Below the pieces are notes generated by a model. That model made no database searches. It was given only the letters and a program-made list of their open reading frames with translations, and was not told the origin of the DNA. The position numbers were made by a program, and so were the translations under genes. Shown here piece after piece: positions 35,500 to 43,712 of a stretch of 64,000 bases of DNA. How positions within the stretch are numbered: the stretch's first letter is position 1; each line of letters opens with the position of its first letter. The stretch lies in the NCBI RefSeq assembly GCF_025567095.1, contig NZ_JAOQJH010000001.1. One strand, 5' to 3'. The DNA comes from Anthropogastromicrobium aceti (GTDB taxonomy: Bacteria > Bacillota > Clostridia > Lachnospirales > Lachnospiraceae).

Positions 35500-36646
35500 G
35501 GCACAGGATCGCCCGGCAAAAAAAATCTTGGCGACAGGAAATGGAAAATGTAATTATACAAATGAAAAAATGGCACTTTCCTGTTATAGAAGTGCCTTTA
35601 TCAGTCAGGCAGAAGAGGTGCTTTCACAGTATCCGCCGTCTGCTGCGATTACCTATTTGAAGGAGCTTGGCATTTGGCCAAGTGAACGCGATGGCTATTA
35701 TTATCCGTCATCTGGACAGGCAGCATCAGTTGCAGAATGTCTTTTGATGGAAGCAAAGCGGCTTGGTATTGTGATACATACAGATTCATCTGTTACGCAG
35801 GTAAAAAATAAAAATAACGAATTTATAGCCGCTACGTCACAGGGAGAGCATTTTGAGAGCCGTGTATTGATAATTGCGGCAGGAAGTCTTGCCGGAATGA
35901 AGGAAGGAAAGCTTGTTGATCCCCAAGGTTTTTGCCGCACGCTTGGCTTAAAAGTACAGCCAACAGTTCCGGCGCTCACGGCACTTGTTCAGGAAAAAGA
36001 TCCGATTGGGAAGATTTGGAGCGGTGTGCGCGTGCAGGCAGCTGTGTCACTTATTTCTGATGGAAAGTGTATGAGTAAGGATAAGGGAGAAGTACAACTG
36101 ACAGATTATGGCATTTCAGGAATCCCGGTCTTTCAGGTTAGCCGCTATGCATCATATTCATTGTTAAAAAGGAAAAAGACAGAAGCGGTTATTGATTTTA
36201 TGCCATCCATGACAAGAAATGAGCTGTTAGAGGAGCTTCGTGTGCGTGCAGGCTTTACAGAGCGAAGTGCACAGGGACAGCTTTGTGGATTATGGAACTC
36301 AAAGCTTGTACATGCACTTTGCAAAAAGGCAAGAATTGCAATTGACAGACCAATGAGGCTGGCAGACTGCGATAACCTGGCAGCGCTTGCAAAAGAATAT
36401 CGCATTACAATTACGAAAACTAACCCAGTAAGTCAGTCACAGGTATGTGCTGGCGGCGTTGACCTTAGAGAAATTGATCCGTCAACAATGGAATGTGTGA
36501 ATGTGCCGGGGTTATATTTGACAGGAGAAGTTCTTGATGTGGATGGAATCTGCGGCGGTTACAATTTGCACTGGGCATGGGCGACAGGCACACTTGCCGG
36601 AAAAGCAGCGGCAAATAAAATTGGAAAACAGAGGAAAAATAGATGA
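35405..36646 (+). CDS. NAD(P)/FAD-dependent oxidoreductase, HI0933/BaiN-like
   Basis: 413-residue flavoprotein of the HI0933 family. FAD-binding GAGASGLTAAIYAARGG at the N-terminus, ATGNGKCNYTN, and the C-terminal VCAGGVDLREID and GEVLDVDGICGGYNLHWAWATG are family hallmarks. Substrate is unknown; some relatives reduce bile-acid intermediates, most are uncharacterised. The ATG at 35405 (AAAGGAAA upstream) is preferred over an in-frame ATG at 35381. It overlaps the following flavoprotein gene by four bases. Confidence 0.9.
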   Translation: MKTQVLVIGAGASGLTAAIYAARGGCKVHILEAQDRPAKKILATGNGKCNYTNEKMALSCYRSAFISQAEEVLSQYPPSAAITYLKELGIWPSERDGYYYPSSGQAASVAECLLMEAKRLGIVIHTDSSVTQVKNKNNEFIAATSQGEHFESRVLIIAAGSLAGMKEGKLVDPQGFCRTLGLKVQPTVPALTALVQEKDPIGKIWSGVRVQAAVSLISDGKCMSKDKGEVQLTDYGISGIPVFQVSRYASYSLLKRKKTEAVIDFMPSMTRNELLEELRVRAGFTERSAQGQLCGLWNSKLVHALCKKARIAIDRPMRLADCDNLAALAKEYRITITKTNPVSQSQVCAGGVDLREIDPSTMECVNVPGLYLTGEVLDVDGICGGYNLHWAWATGTLAGKAAANKIGKQRKNR

Positions 36647-38226
36647 TACAGATCAATTCATTAAAGCTTCCATGCGGTCACAGCAAAGAAGAGCTGGAAG
36701 AAAAAATATGTAAGCAGCTTAAAATATCACGCAGTCATTTAAAGAGCTGGAAGATTCTGCGCCAGTCTATTGATGCAAGAAAAAAGCCAGAGCTTTTCTT
36801 TGTCTATCTTATCGAGGCAGAGGTGGACAATGAACGGACAATTGTAAAAAAGCTGCATAATCCGTCAATTGTGATTGCCTCTGGGCAGACCTATACATTT
36901 CCAAAGGAAGGAGTACTGCAGCAAAAACATCGCCCTGTAATCATAGGAACAGGACCGGCAGGACTTTTCTGTGGCTATCTGCTCGCGCAGCACGGATATC
37001 GTCCTATTCTTTTGGAGCGGGGCTCTGATGTAGATAATCGTTCTAAAAAAGTTGAGCATTTCTGGGAAACAGGAGAGCTTGATGAGAAGACAAATGTTTC
37101 ATTTGGAGAAGGTGGCGCAGGTACATTCTCAGATGGAAAGTTAAACACACTTGTCAAAGATAAGCTTATGAGAAATCGCAAGGTGTTAGAAATTTTTGTT
37201 GAGCATGGTGCACCGGAAGAAATTTTATATCAGCAAAAGCCTCACATTGGAACTGATGTGTTAAAGAATGTAATTGTAAGTATGAGAAAGAGCATCCTAG
37301 AGTATGGCGGAGAAGTACGTTTTGACAGCTGTATGACAGATCTTGATGTAAGAGATGGCGCACTAGCTGGAATATGGGTCAATCAGGCCGAGTATATTGC
37401 ATGTGAGACTCTTGTTCTTGCAACAGGACATAGTGCGCGCGATACATTTGCCATGCTTGGAAAGCATATTAATATGGAACCTAAATCATTTGCTGTCGGT
37501 GTGCGTATTGAGCATCCGCAGGAGATGATCAATTTCTCACAATATGGAGCTGCACATGTTTCGTCACTTGGCGCAGCCAGTTACAAGCTGACGCATCAGG
37601 CAGAAAACGGTCGTGGTGTGTACAGTTTTTGCATGTGTCCAGGAGGCTTTGTGGTCAATGCATCAAGTGAGAAGGGCGGTCTTGCCGTAAACGGAATGAG
37701 CTACCATGCGCGTGACAGTAAGAATGCAAATTCAGCACTTATTGTCACTGTTACACCGCAGGATTTTCCTGATGCGTCTTATATGGGCGGCGTAGCCTTC
37801 CAGCGAAGACTTGAGCAGGCAGCATACCGCGCAGGAAACAGCAAAATTCCGCTTCAGCTGTTTGGTGATTTTAAAGAAGGACGTATCTCAACTGGCCTCG
37901 GAGAAGTCAAGCCATGCACAAAGGGTGCATATGCATATGCCGATTTAAATCAGGTGCTTCCAAAGCCGCTTACTGAGGCACTTTGCGAAGCTATTCCAGC
38001 ATTTGACCGCAAAATTCATGGCTTTGCAAGAGAGGATGCGCTTTTGCTTGGTGTGGAGAGTCGTACCTCATCACCGCTTCGTATGGTACGTGATGAAAAT
38101 GGAGAGAGCAATGTGCGTGGACTATATCCGTGCGGTGAAGGCGCAGGCTATGCAGGCGGCATCACATCAGCAGCGATGGATGGCATTCGTGCAGCAGAGT
38201 GGATTGCGGCGCGTTTCTGTCCGTGA
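36643..38226 (+). CDS. FAD-dependent dehydrogenase (COG2509-like)
   Basis: 527 residues: an N-terminal domain of about 100 residues (SHLKSWKILRQSIDARKK) followed by the FAD-binding site VIIGTGPAGLFCGYLLAQ, NVSFGEGGAGTFSDGKLNT, and the C-terminal YPCGEGAGYAGGITSAAMDGI. The family is widespread and has no agreed substrate. The ATGA overlap with the previous flavoprotein gene suggests the two act together. Confidence 0.9.
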   Translation: MIQINSLKLPCGHSKEELEEKICKQLKISRSHLKSWKILRQSIDARKKPELFFVYLIEAEVDNERTIVKKLHNPSIVIASGQTYTFPKEGVLQQKHRPVIIGTGPAGLFCGYLLAQHGYRPILLERGSDVDNRSKKVEHFWETGELDEKTNVSFGEGGAGTFSDGKLNTLVKDKLMRNRKVLEIFVEHGAPEEILYQQKPHIGTDVLKNVIVSMRKSILEYGGEVRFDSCMTDLDVRDGALAGIWVNQAEYIACETLVLATGHSARDTFAMLGKHINMEPKSFAVGVRIEHPQEMINFSQYGAAHVSSLGAASYKLTHQAENGRGVYSFCMCPGGFVVNASSEKGGLAVNGMSYHARDSKNANSALIVTVTPQDFPDASYMGGVAFQRRLEQAAYRAGNSKIPLQLFGDFKEGRISTGLGEVKPCTKGAYAYADLNQVLPKPLTEALCEAIPAFDRKIHGFAREDALLLGVESRTSSPLRMVRDENGESNVRGLYPCGEGAGYAGGITSAAMDGIRAAEWIAARFCP

Positions 38227-38239
38227 TACTATGTTGCGA

Positions 38240-38322
38240 GACTCCTCGACAGACAACTTACACCGCAAGCCTGACCGCTTCGCTTTACGGCATTGCGGTT
38301 GTAAGTGTCTGCTCTCGGAGTC
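38240..38322. repeat. 83 bp long-stem palindromic element
   Basis: Outer arms GACTCC/GGAGTC and long inner arms ACTTACA/TGTAAGT, AGAC/GTCT and CCGCAA/TTGCGG enclose a 20-base loop that holds CCGCTTCGC. It fills most of the 144 bp gap before the cyclo-ligase gene. It differs in sequence from the repeats at 6055-6259. No T-run follows, so it is not an ordinary terminator. Confidence 0.8.
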
Positions 38323-38370
38323 AGGCGAAGGTGTGAAGAAACAAAAAGAAGTTGCAAGAAGGAGCTTCAT

Positions 38371-38967
38371 ATGATGATAGAAGAAGAAAAACGCTTATTT
38401 CGAAAATCTGCGTTAAAAAAACGTGCTGAAATTACGAATAGAGAGGAAAAATCCGCGCAGATTGCGAAAAATTTATTTGATACGAAAGCTTACAAGAATG
38501 CCAGCATGATCTTTGCCTATATGGCATATCGCAGCGAGGCAGATACAATGCCTGTCATTGAGCATGCACTTGCTGAACAAAAATGTGTTGCTGTTCCAAG
38601 GGTAGTCCTTTTGGATGGAGAGCAGGGAAGCGGCAAGATGGTGTTTTGCCGTATTATGTCATTAGATGATTGTGTAAAAGGGACATATGGCATTTTAGAG
38701 CCAAAAAAAGACTGCCAGGTAGTTCGGGCAGACGAGAATAGCTTGATTCTTGTACCAGGATGTGCATTCACACGAGATGGGCTGCGCATGGGTTACGGCG
38801 GCGGTTACTATGACCGCTACCTGCAAATGTATAAGGAAGCAGTTACAGTTGGCTATGCATTTGAGGAACAGCTTTTCGATGCAATTCCAAGCGAAGCACA
38901 TGACAGACGACTTAATTTTGTTGTGACGCAGAAAGAATGCTATGAAGCAGAGTACAGCAGAATGTAG
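38371..38967 (+). CDS. 5-formyltetrahydrofolate cyclo-ligase
   Basis: 198 residues converting 5-formyl-THF to 5,10-methenyl-THF with ATP, a salvage step of one-carbon metabolism. The C-terminal motif RMGYGGGYYDRYL is diagnostic, with FRKSALKKRAEI at the N-terminus as the usual start. The ATG at 38371 follows AAGGAG; a longer frame from 38305 would read through the palindromic element. Confidence 0.94.
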   Translation: MMIEEEKRLFRKSALKKRAEITNREEKSAQIAKNLFDTKAYKNASMIFAYMAYRSEADTMPVIEHALAEQKCVAVPRVVLLDGEQGSGKMVFCRIMSLDDCVKGTYGILEPKKDCQVVRADENSLILVPGCAFTRDGLRMGYGGGYYDRYLQMYKEAVTVGYAFEEQLFDAIPSEAHDRRLNFVVTQKECYEAEYSRM

Positions 38968-39023
38968 ACCAAATCAAAAACATGGTCATCAATTAAAACA
39001 TGACAGAAAGAAAGGTACAGAAG

Positions 39024-39503
39024 TTGAAAATTACGATATTAACGGTTGGAAAATTAAAGGAAAGCTACTGGAAGCAGGCCATTGCGGAATATTCAAAGCG
39101 ACTCGGACTGTATACGAAGCTTGAGCTTGTTGAGGTCGAGGATGAGAAAACTTTGGATCAGGCAAGCGATCTTCTCTGTGAGCAAATCAAAGATAAAGAA
39201 GGAGATCGTCTGCTTGCCCGCTGTCCGAAGGATGGATATGTGATCGCGTTAGCTATTGATGGAAAACAGTATGATTCAGTTGCATTATCAAAGCATTTAG
39301 AAAAACTTACAGTGGCAGGGCGGTCACATCTTGTTTTTGTGATTGGAGGCTCCCTTGGTCTTAGTAAAAAGGTACTTGCCCGTGCCGATGAGAAGCTAAG
39401 CTTCTCGGCACTGACATTTCCACATCAAATGATGCGTGTGATTTTACTTGAGCAGATATATCGCTGTTTTCGCATTCAGAAAAATGAGCCGTATCACAAG
39501 TAA
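39024..39503 (+). CDS. rlmH: 23S rRNA (pseudouridine1915-N3)-methyltransferase RlmH
   Basis: 159 residues, the standard RlmH length if translation begins at TTG 39024 (MKITILTVGKLKE), which has AAAGG upstream. SPOUT-fold features are FVIGGSLGLS (SAM-binding knot) and the C-terminal HQMMRVILLEQIYRCFRIQKNEPYHK. It methylates pseudouridine 1915 of 23S rRNA. It ends 5 bases before a convergent gene with no terminator between. Confidence 0.95.
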   Translation: MKITILTVGKLKESYWKQAIAEYSKRLGLYTKLELVEVEDEKTLDQASDLLCEQIKDKEGDRLLARCPKDGYVIALAIDGKQYDSVALSKHLEKLTVAGRSHLVFVIGGSLGLSKKVLARADEKLSFSALTFPHQMMRVILLEQIYRCFRIQKNEPYHK

Positions 39504-39508
39504 CAGAA

Positions 39509-41026
39509 TTATAACTGTGCGCAGATAAGGTCATTTATTGCCTGCGTCAGTTCTTCTCCGTTGCGGCATTCTGCGACAAGGGATACGACGGCATCTGCGT
39601 CAGGCAGTACAATGGAAAGCTGAGAATATTTGCCATCGGCACGGTAGGAATTATATTTTCCACGCCAGAACAGATAACCATACTGTTCTGTGTCTGATGG
39701 CTTTGTGCTTTCCTCAATCCATGCAGCATTTAACAGCTGTTTTCCATTCCATTTTCCTTTATTCAAATAGAACAGACCAAATTTGTGAAGCTCAGAAAGA
39801 GTAAGGAACAGTCCGCCCGCACCAAATGTATTGCCAAGAGGATCAATTTCCCAGGTTGGCCGTTTAATTTCAAGATGTTTAAAAAGTCGCGGCATAAGAT
39901 AAGATACAAGATCGGTTCCAGAGCGTCTCTGAACAAGGATGCCTGCCAGATATGGACCTACATTATTGTAGACAAAATGTGTTCCAGGCTCATAGACAAA
40001 TGGAATAGAAAGAACCATCTTAACCCAATCATCTTCCTTATAGAGCGGCCTCTGTTCTCCCATCAAATGACCAGATTCCTGTCCAAGACACATCGTCAAA
40101 AGATCACGGACTGTTGCTTTTTTCAGATTCTCATCTGGATTTTCTGGAATATCGTCTGCGAATGCATCGGTAAGCTTTTCATCAAGCGAAATTAGTCCTT
40201 CCTGTACGGCAAATCCCATCGCACAAGACGTAAAACTTTTTGTCGCCGAATAAATATTTCTGCGGCATTCACCTTCACTTAACCACTCTGCTTTTAACTC
40301 ATTATGCTGAGTAACCTTTACACCAAGGACGCCAAGAGTCTTAGCTTTCTCAACAAAACTTGAGATGTCAATTGTATGCTTTTTAGTCAAAGCAAGCGTG
40401 ATACCTTCCTCAAATTTTGGAAGCCACCATTCGCGATAGCCATCTCTTAATGGGTGAATTGGGTCAGACATGTAACGTTTGTAGTTTTCTGGTGAAACTT
40501 GATTCATTTCTATATCATTCCATAAATCAATCACGTCAATCTGCCATTTTTTTTGTATTGAAAGCAGCAGTTCAACCATTTTTTTGTAAAGATCACTGTC
40601 ATACTTAGTTCCAGTGTAAAAAATTACAGGGCAATGCCAGGTCTGCTTTGCATATGCAATAATAAATTCAATAGCACCTGCTATGGTTTTAGTATCAAAA
40701 TTTTCCTTTGCATATGAATCAGAAATTATTCCAAGCGGCTTGTTGTGCGAGGCATCATTTGTAGACAGCTGGCAGACAAACGCATCTGCTTTTATGTTTG
40801 TATCAATGGTCGCTAGTCGGGCAATGTACGATTTGCCATCAGCAACATCCTCATCAACAAGAAGCGTTCCGCTGACAGCTTCCTTTATAGCAATAATTCC
40901 ATCTTTTTCTTCTAAAGCCTCGATAAATGATTGCCCCATGGCACAGGCTCCATAAGTGACTGAACTGCCAAGAAAAATAATTCTTTTTCCTCCAAGAGTT
41001 TCTTTACATAAATCAAAATCGGACAT
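39509..41026 (-). CDS. Two-domain SGNH hydrolase / beta-lactamase-like serine hydrolase
   Basis: 505 residues with two hydrolase domains and no signal peptide. The N-terminal SGNH/GDSL domain (about 1-215) has GSSVTYG (S22), STND (N90) and DPIH (D188, H191). The C-terminal beta-lactamase/penicillin-binding-like domain (about 225-505) has SATK (S260, K263), YNN (Y353-N355) and a late YRADGKYSQ segment at the place of the third motif. Both active sites look intact. Possible roles are deacylation of sugars or secondary metabolites; the substrate is unknown. The ATG at 41026 follows GGAGGT. It is divergent from the AraC regulator. Confidence 0.85.
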   Translation of the reverse strand: MSDFDLCKETLGGKRIIFLGSSVTYGACAMGQSFIEALEEKDGIIAIKEAVSGTLLVDEDVADGKSYIARLATIDTNIKADAFVCQLSTNDASHNKPLGIISDSYAKENFDTKTIAGAIEFIIAYAKQTWHCPVIFYTGTKYDSDLYKKMVELLLSIQKKWQIDVIDLWNDIEMNQVSPENYKRYMSDPIHPLRDGYREWWLPKFEEGITLALTKKHTIDISSFVEKAKTLGVLGVKVTQHNELKAEWLSEGECRRNIYSATKSFTSCAMGFAVQEGLISLDEKLTDAFADDIPENPDENLKKATVRDLLTMCLGQESGHLMGEQRPLYKEDDWVKMVLSIPFVYEPGTHFVYNNVGPYLAGILVQRRSGTDLVSYLMPRLFKHLEIKRPTWEIDPLGNTFGAGGLFLTLSELHKFGLFYLNKGKWNGKQLLNAAWIEESTKPSDTEQYGYLFWRGKYNSYRADGKYSQLSIVLPDADAVVSLVAECRNGEELTQAINDLICAQL

Positions 41027-41065
41027 ATCGTTACCTCCATTTAAAAAGTTGCTATGTATATATTG

Positions 41066-41093
41066 ATAATAGTATACCATATTATCTTGTCAA
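41066..41093 (-). promoter_or_regulatory. Promoter of the SGNH/serine hydrolase gene
   Basis: On the minus strand: TTGACA (41093 to 41088), a 16 bp spacer and TATTAT (41071 to 41066), about 40 bases before the start. A second -10-like TATACT lies inside the spacer. Confidence 0.6.
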
Positions 41094-41183
41094 GAAAATG
41101 GAGATTTCTTTCATTGGTAAAATTTCTCCTCAAAACTTTTTTACTCATTTTTTACAAGAAAAAGATAGACAGATGTGCTAATA

Positions 41184-41213
41184 TTGACATTTTATCCATT
41201 TTGGCATTATAAT
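41184..41213 (+). promoter_or_regulatory. Promoter of the AraC regulator gene
   Basis: TTGACA (41184-41189), an 18 bp spacer and TATAAT (41208-41213). The -10 covers an in-frame ATG at 41212, which shows that this ATG is not the start codon. Confidence 0.75.
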
Positions 41214-41241
41214 GAATTATTATTCGGAATGGAGTGAAAAT

Positions 41242-42195
41242 ATGTATTATGTGATGGACAGCAGAATCGTACCGCAGATACATCTGGCTGATTATTGGAT
41301 ATTAAAACCGCCGTGTGCGCATAAAAAGCGTGTACCGCATGAATATATAGCGTACTTGATTCAAAAGGGAGAGCTTTATTTGGCAGAGGATGGAATTACA
41401 TATCATCTGCACCCAGGCGATTTTATTCTTTTGGATCCTGATAAATATCATGAGGGAAAGCAGATTACTTACTGCGAATATTATTACATTCATTTTCAGC
41501 ATGATATGATTCATCTGATGACTCATCCAATGTTGGAAGAAAGCGAAAATAATGAAATAGACGAGTCCAAAATGCACGAACAAATGCTTCAGCTTCGTTG
41601 TGCAGCAATGCAGAGTGATTCAAGCGAAGCACCTAATGAAAAGAGCCATCAGCTTATGCTTCCTAAGTATTGCCATATTCAGGATGAGACAGTTTGGGGA
41701 GCGCTGATTCAGCAAATTCAGCAAGTGGTATCGGCAAATTCCGACCATATGGAATATTATAAGGATTTGAGCGGCGCGCAATTTCTAGCATTTTTAATTC
41801 AGCTTTCACGTGCCAGTCTGACATTTGCGTTGCAGGAAAATAAAATGATAACCGCCCGTGGCTATAAGAAAGTTCTTGAAGTGCAAAGTTTTTTGCATGA
41901 AGCCTACAAGGAACCGCTCACGGGCGATTATCTGGAAGAAAAATTTGATATCAATTTTGATTATCTGAACCGTCTATTTAGAAAGAATATGAAAAAAACG
42001 GTATTTCAGTATTTGCGTGATATTCGCATCGCGCATGCTAAGCAGCTGCTAACAACCACATCAATGAGGATAATGGAGGTCAGTGAGTGTGTTGGCTTTG
42101 CTGATGAAAGCTATTTCAGTAAAGTTTTTAAGAAGCAGACAGGCGTTTCACCTGCAGATTATGCCAAAACACAGGAAATAGCACAACACAATTAA
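41242..42195 (+). CDS. AraC family transcriptional regulator
   Basis: 317 residues: an N-terminal cupin-like sensing domain (HEYIAYLIQKGELYLAEDGITYHLHPGDFILLDPDKYHEG) and a C-terminal double helix-turn-helix of the AraC type (YLNRLFRKNMKKTVFQYLRDIRIAHAKQLL and IMEVSECVGFADESYFSKVFKKQTGVSPADY). It probably senses a small molecule, perhaps a sugar, and controls the divergent hydrolase gene. ATG 41242 has GGAG 7 bases upstream and lies downstream of the -10 box. Its stop overlaps the convergent MATE gene stop. Confidence 0.92.
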   Translation: MYYVMDSRIVPQIHLADYWILKPPCAHKKRVPHEYIAYLIQKGELYLAEDGITYHLHPGDFILLDPDKYHEGKQITYCEYYYIHFQHDMIHLMTHPMLEESENNEIDESKMHEQMLQLRCAAMQSDSSEAPNEKSHQLMLPKYCHIQDETVWGALIQQIQQVVSANSDHMEYYKDLSGAQFLAFLIQLSRASLTFALQENKMITARGYKKVLEVQSFLHEAYKEPLTGDYLEEKFDINFDYLNRLFRKNMKKTVFQYLRDIRIAHAKQLLTTTSMRIMEVSECVGFADESYFSKVFKKQTGVSPADYAKTQEIAQHN

Positions 42196-43556
42196 ACAAC
42201 TGTCTTCTTCATCCATTTTTTTGACTTCCAACGGAAGAAGTAGTTAATTCCGCGGAAGGCTTCATCCATTGCGAAGGCGATCCAACAGCCTGTCAGTCCA
42301 AGTCCGAGCTTTACGCCTAGTATGTAAGAAAATAGTACGCTCATTGTCCAACAAGAACAGATAGAGACAATCATTGGAAAGACTACATCACCGGCACCGC
42401 GCAGAGAGTTCTCTTCGATATGGTTAAAACCGCGGAAAATCTCAACGAAAATATCCCAAAACAAAAGCGCACAGCCAACCTTAAGAATATCAGGGTCTTT
42501 TGTAAAAAGAGAAAGAAGCGGACGGCCAAATAGAAACAGTAAAATCGACAGCGTAGCATTTAGTAAAATCGTGACCTTTAAATTTTGCAGATTCAGCCGA
42601 TATGCTTGATCGTATTTCTTGGCACCGCATAGCCATCCAATCAAAAGTGATGTTGACATTCCAAGGGAAAGGCCAAGCACATAAACATAAAAAACAAGAT
42701 TGGAGACATATATTTTAGTTGAAATCGCGGAGACGCCAACTAGTGCAATAACAGATGTAGTTACAGTCTGCGATACATTGTAGGAGAGTGAGCTGATTCC
42801 GCCTGGAAGACCAACACGCAGAATTTCCTTAATCTTTAACAAGCTCTTTGGCCTCATCTTGTGAAAATCAAGCTGCAGCGGAAGACGAAACAGACAAATT
42901 ATAATGCAGATAAGAGCAACACCACGGCTTATATTGCTGCACCATGCAATTCCCGATACGCCTTTAAGAAAGAATGGGAATGGTTGGAAAATAACGAGAT
43001 AATTCAGTGCAGCATTTAAGATATTCATACCAAGAGAAATGCCAACGGAAATCTGAGGAAAACCGTAGCTTTTAAAGATTGAGGATATAATTACAAAAAG
43101 TGCTGGCAGAAATGAAAACTGCATGCAGATCGAAAAATATTTTGCAGCATCATCTAAAACATCTCCCTTTATATTAAGAAGTGTCATACATGGACGAGCA
43201 AATATAGACATTAAAATACTAATAACTGCACTTAGGGCAGCACCAAAGACAAGCGCTGAAAATACAGCTTCTGAGGTCTGTTCTTTTTTTCCTGCGCCAA
43301 GATGATGGCATAAAACAATGGAGACACCCGTTCCAATGACGGAGTAAAAAGTATAGATCATGCTGGAAAACTGACCGGCAGCACCCACGGCGGCAACAGC
43401 ATTATCCGAAAAATAAGAGAGCATAAAGGTATTGACTGTCTGCATGAAATTCATCAAAAACATTTCAAGAAAAAACGGAATGAATACCTTCGTAAGTGTC
43501 ATGGTACCCTGAGAGGTTTCAACAGTTCCAAGAGTTTTGTCATAAGAAAACAACAT
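42192..43556 (-). CDS. MATE family efflux transporter
   Basis: 454 residues with twelve membrane spans in two repeats (FIPFFLEMFLMNFMQTVNTFMLSYF at the start; VGLPGGISSLSYNVSQTVTTSVIALVG in the second half). Exports cationic or hydrophobic compounds against sodium or protons; the substrate is unknown. The ATG at 43556 follows GGAAGGAG; a longer frame to 43634 would pass through the promoter region. The stop codon overlaps the araC-type gene stop within the palindrome TTAA. Confidence 0.92.
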   Translation of the reverse strand: MLFSYDKTLGTVETSQGTMTLTKVFIPFFLEMFLMNFMQTVNTFMLSYFSDNAVAAVGAAGQFSSMIYTFYSVIGTGVSIVLCHHLGAGKKEQTSEAVFSALVFGAALSAVISILMSIFARPCMTLLNIKGDVLDDAAKYFSICMQFSFLPALFVIISSIFKSYGFPQISVGISLGMNILNAALNYLVIFQPFPFFLKGVSGIAWCSNISRGVALICIIICLFRLPLQLDFHKMRPKSLLKIKEILRVGLPGGISSLSYNVSQTVTTSVIALVGVSAISTKIYVSNLVFYVYVLGLSLGMSTSLLIGWLCGAKKYDQAYRLNLQNLKVTILLNATLSILLFLFGRPLLSLFTKDPDILKVGCALLFWDIFVEIFRGFNHIEENSLRGAGDVVFPMIVSICSCWTMSVLFSYILGVKLGLGLTGCWIAFAMDEAFRGINYFFRWKSKKWMKKTVV

Positions 43557-43581
43557 TTTAATTGCTCCTTCCCGATTTTTA

Positions 43582-43610
43582 AGTATGCATTTACTGTTAT
43601 TATAAATCAA
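43582..43610 (-). promoter_or_regulatory. Candidate promoter of the MATE gene
   Basis: On the minus strand: TTGATT (43610 to 43605), a 17 bp spacer and CATACT (43587 to 43582). An alternative perfect TATAAT (43604 to 43599) lacks a good -35. Confidence 0.35.
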
Positions 43611-43665
43611 CAGATAAAAAAGAGAATGGAACACAGAGAGATAATTTGTAAATTAGCGACTTTTT

Positions 43666-43693
43666 GCATAAAGATTATGGACTTGCATATAGT
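43666..43693 (+). promoter_or_regulatory. Candidate sigma-E promoter of the spoIIIA operon
   Basis: GCATAAA (43666-43672), a 13 bp spacer and CATATAGT (43686-43693), which matches seven of eight positions of the sigma-E -10 CATACANT. spoIIIA is a mother-cell operon under sigma-E in Bacillus. Transcription would start just before the ribosome-binding site, giving a very short leader. Confidence 0.45.
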
Positions 43694-43712
43694 TGTGTTA
43701 GAGGTGATGTCA

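Noticed and set aside
39785..40195. 136-residue plus-strand frame opposite the SGNH/serine hydrolase
   Set aside because: Basic, low-quality shadow with no ribosome-binding site; the minus-strand gene has two intact domain signatures.
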